A stretch of 13,824 nucleotides of DNA from CALIKW01 sp038998005 (GTDB taxonomy: Archaea; Aenigmatarchaeota; Aenigmatarchaeia; CG10238-14; SCSR01), in NCBI GenBank assembly GCA_038998005.1, contig JAVZIY010000012.1:1-13824 (forward strand). Reading direction: 5' to 3'. The notes below the pieces were generated by a model. The model saw only the letters and a program-made list of their open reading frames with translations, made no database searches and had not been told where the DNA came from. Made by a program: the position numbers and the translations under genes. Below are positions 12,967-13,824 of this stretch, one piece after another (the first letter of the stretch is position 1; the number at the start of each line of letters is the position of its first letter).

Positions 12967-13239
12967 TTATGCATTTTTCTTTTTGATTTCTTTCTTGAGT
13001 TTTGAAATCTTTATAGAGAAGTTGCAACTTTTACATTTAAGGTTAAACTTTTGGTTTATCCCACTTCCTTGAAGAAAAGGTTCTTCCCATCTTTCCTCCC
13101 AACTTCCTTCATATCCACATTCAGGACATTTAAATTCAACCTTCCCATTTTCTTCTCCCTTTAACTTTAAAATTCTGACCTTTCCTTTAGCTTCACCCTT
13201 TAAATTTTCCAGAGTCCGGGTTGTTATATATTCTATCAT
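12967..13239 (-). CDS. Zinc-ribbon protein, 90 aa
   Basis: The N-terminal half (MIEYITTRTLENL, GKVRILKLKGEENGKVEF) is beta-rich. It is followed by a zinc ribbon, CPEC at about residues 48-51 and CKSC near 75-78, separated by GYEGSWEERWEEPFLQGS, and a very basic tail (KISKLKKEIKKKNA). The start is the ATG at 13239, which overlaps the L40e stop as ATGA. A longer frame to 13278 lies entirely in L40e and is rejected. The nature of the ribbon and the coupling to a ribosomal gene suggest an RNA- or ribosome-linked role. I do not know the family's function. Confidence 0.75.
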   Translation of the reverse strand: MIEYITTRTLENLKGEAKGKVRILKLKGEENGKVEFKCPECGYEGSWEERWEEPFLQGSGINQKFNLKCKSCNFSIKISKLKKEIKKKNA

Positions 13240-13406
13240 ACAGGTCTCTTCTTTGGTCTTAAAGCTTTTGAACCACATTTTCTACATTTAACTTTTCCTT
13301 CCCTGACTTTAGCAGGATCTGCTCTCATCTTTGCTTTACAAACTCTACAAACGAAAACTCTATAGAAAAGTCTTTGAATTGCAGGTTGAAAAACTTTTTT
13401 TGCCAT
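13236..13406 (-). CDS. rpl40e: 50S ribosomal protein L40e
   Basis: This 56-residue basic zinc-ribbon protein has Cys20, Cys23, Cys41 and Cys44 (FVCRVCKAKM, KVKCRKCGSK). It shows the family hallmarks RLFYR, ADPAKVREGKVKCRKCGS and the C-terminal LRPKKR. The length matches archaeal L40e (about 50-57). It heads the operon that runs down to glyA, and its TGA overlaps the next ATG. GTGAG lies three bases before the ATG. Confidence 0.93.
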   Translation of the reverse strand: MAKKVFQPAIQRLFYRVFVCRVCKAKMRADPAKVREGKVKCRKCGSKALRPKKRPV

Positions 13407-13435
13407 AATCTCACTAAAAGAAAAAAAGAAAATAG

Positions 13436-13446
13436 AAATTTAAATA
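13436..13446 (-). promoter_or_regulatory. TATA-like element for the L40e-glyA operon
   Basis: An AT-rich TATTTAAATTT element lies about 30 nt before the L40e ATG, at the spacing expected for an archaeal TATA box. The T-rich stretch downstream of it (TTTTCTTTTTTTC) could also terminate the preceding DUF1931 transcript. Both roles are inferred from position only. Confidence 0.35.
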
Positions 13447-13623
13447 TTATAAGTCATAGCCTCTTAGTGTTTTTCTTCCATTTGCTTTAGCTCTTGCCGT
13501 TGCACATTTTATTTGTTCGCCGATCATCTTATCAAGAGCAGTGAAAAAGTCTGGACTTACTCTAAAACCTTTTACAAGATTTCTAACTGCTGATTTTACT
13601 ACCAAGGATTTCTTTTCTGCCAT
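13447..13623 (-). CDS. DUF1931-type histone-fold protein, 58 aa
   Basis: The segments LVVKSAVRNLV, FRVSPDFFTALDKMIGEQI and ARAKANGRKTLRGYDL match the archaeal DUF1931/histone-fold pattern. The C-terminal ANGRKT-(V/L)-x-x-YDL is the tell-tale part, where histones have a helix-loop-helix and arginine. At 58 residues it is a single histone-fold unit, so a dimeric DNA-binding protein is likely by family logic. The start is supported by a GAGGTG Shine-Dalgarno five bases before the ATG. It is divergent from the L10e/L16 gene and lies 40 bp upstream of L40e on the same strand. Confidence 0.85.
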   Translation of the reverse strand: MAEKKSLVVKSAVRNLVKGFRVSPDFFTALDKMIGEQIKCATARAKANGRKTLRGYDL

Positions 13624-13722
13624 TTTTACACCTCTAATTTTATTTTCAATTGTTTATTTAAATTTTTAAATTATCAATTTATGAATAATTTAAGAACAAA
13701 TCTTTAAAATAAGAGTGGTTTT

Positions 13723-13824
13723 ATGGCTTTAAGACCAGGTAGGACAGTAAGAAAAATAGAAAGACCTTATACTAGAGTATCAAAAAAAGTTCCTAGAAAA
13801 AGCTATGCAGTAGGAGTCCCTTTA
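13723..13824 (+). CDS. rpl10e: 50S ribosomal protein L16 (L10e), N-terminal fragment
   Basis: Thirty-four codons are visible before the window ends. MALRPGRTVRKIERPYTRVS and KKVPRKSYAVGVP match the start of archaeal/eukaryotic L10e (bacterial L16), a 23S rRNA-binding protein near the peptidyl transferase and GTPase centres. The start carries GTGGT three bases before the ATG. The 99-bp gap to the divergent DUF1931 gene is AT-rich and holds TATA-like sequences for both directions. Confidence 0.93.
   Translation, partial: MALRPGRTVRKIERPYTRVSKKVPRKSYAVGVPL

Noticed and set aside
1..13824. CRISPR array or transposase/IS ends
   Set aside because: No spaced identical repeats and no transposase motifs were seen. 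The only repeats are the att-like pair, the 12-bp iteration and the coding repeat at 5590-5630.

Overview
The window is AT-rich archaeal chromosome. The evidence is ribosomal proteins L40e and L10e/L16, a small DUF1931-type histone-fold protein, a 57-residue winged-helix-type gene order with ATGA overlaps, intron-bearing tRNA genes, TATA-box leaderless promoters, a free-standing EF-Tu domain-2-like protein, and an archaeal beta-CASP nuclease. Very short genes, tight spacing and many unassigned small membrane proteins suggest a reduced-genome lineage such as DPANN. That lineage call is an inference, and no single marker here fixes it.

Positions 1-4800 form an accessory region. On the minus strand an ArsR-type regulator overlaps the start of a permease that leaves the window. 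Next comes an archaeal tyrosine recombinase split by one in-frame TAA and lacking a start codon. A 20-bp stretch at 1691-1710 resembles the 3' end of the tRNA-Leu at 4792-4903 (15/20 identical, ungapped, 10 contiguous). It lies in frame just upstream of the recombinase, so 1691-4811 may be an integrated segment bounded by att repeats. Inside it are a PD-(D/E)XK-like nuclease, an unknown small ORF, a seven-helix membrane protein coupled to a winged-helix regulator, a frameshifted and truncated ABC ATPase, the first ~24 codons of a DNA methyltransferase, and an ORF fragment that reads out of the tRNA. About 215 bp at 4334-4548 hold no gene that I can see.

Positions 4792-6370 are a minus-strand block where tRNA-Thr(CGT), tRNA-Gly(GCC) and tRNA-Leu(CAA) alternate with three small protein genes. 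One coding stop codon directly abuts the tRNA-Gly 5' end. tRNA-Leu has a ~26-nt intron in the anticodon loop. tRNA-Thr has a ~16-nt insertion near position 42/43, best read as a non-canonical intron.

Positions 6418-9192 hold a radical-SAM-family relative of the AmmeMemoRadiSam type in which all three cluster cysteines are replaced, a secreted-domain/one-helix/winged-helix membrane regulator, a convergent EF-Tu domain-2-like protein, and a small secreted protein.

Positions 13406 to about 9189 on the minus strand form a dense operon: L40e, zinc-ribbon protein, beta-CASP metallo-beta-lactamase nuclease, P-loop kinase, thyX, a 50-aa membrane protein and glyA, perhaps ending in a 28-aa membrane peptide. 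GlyA makes the methylene-folate (or -pterin) that ThyX consumes to make dTMP, so one-carbon and thymidylate synthesis are joined to translation and RNA processing. The right edge has a DUF1931 gene divergent from the start of the L10e/L16 gene.
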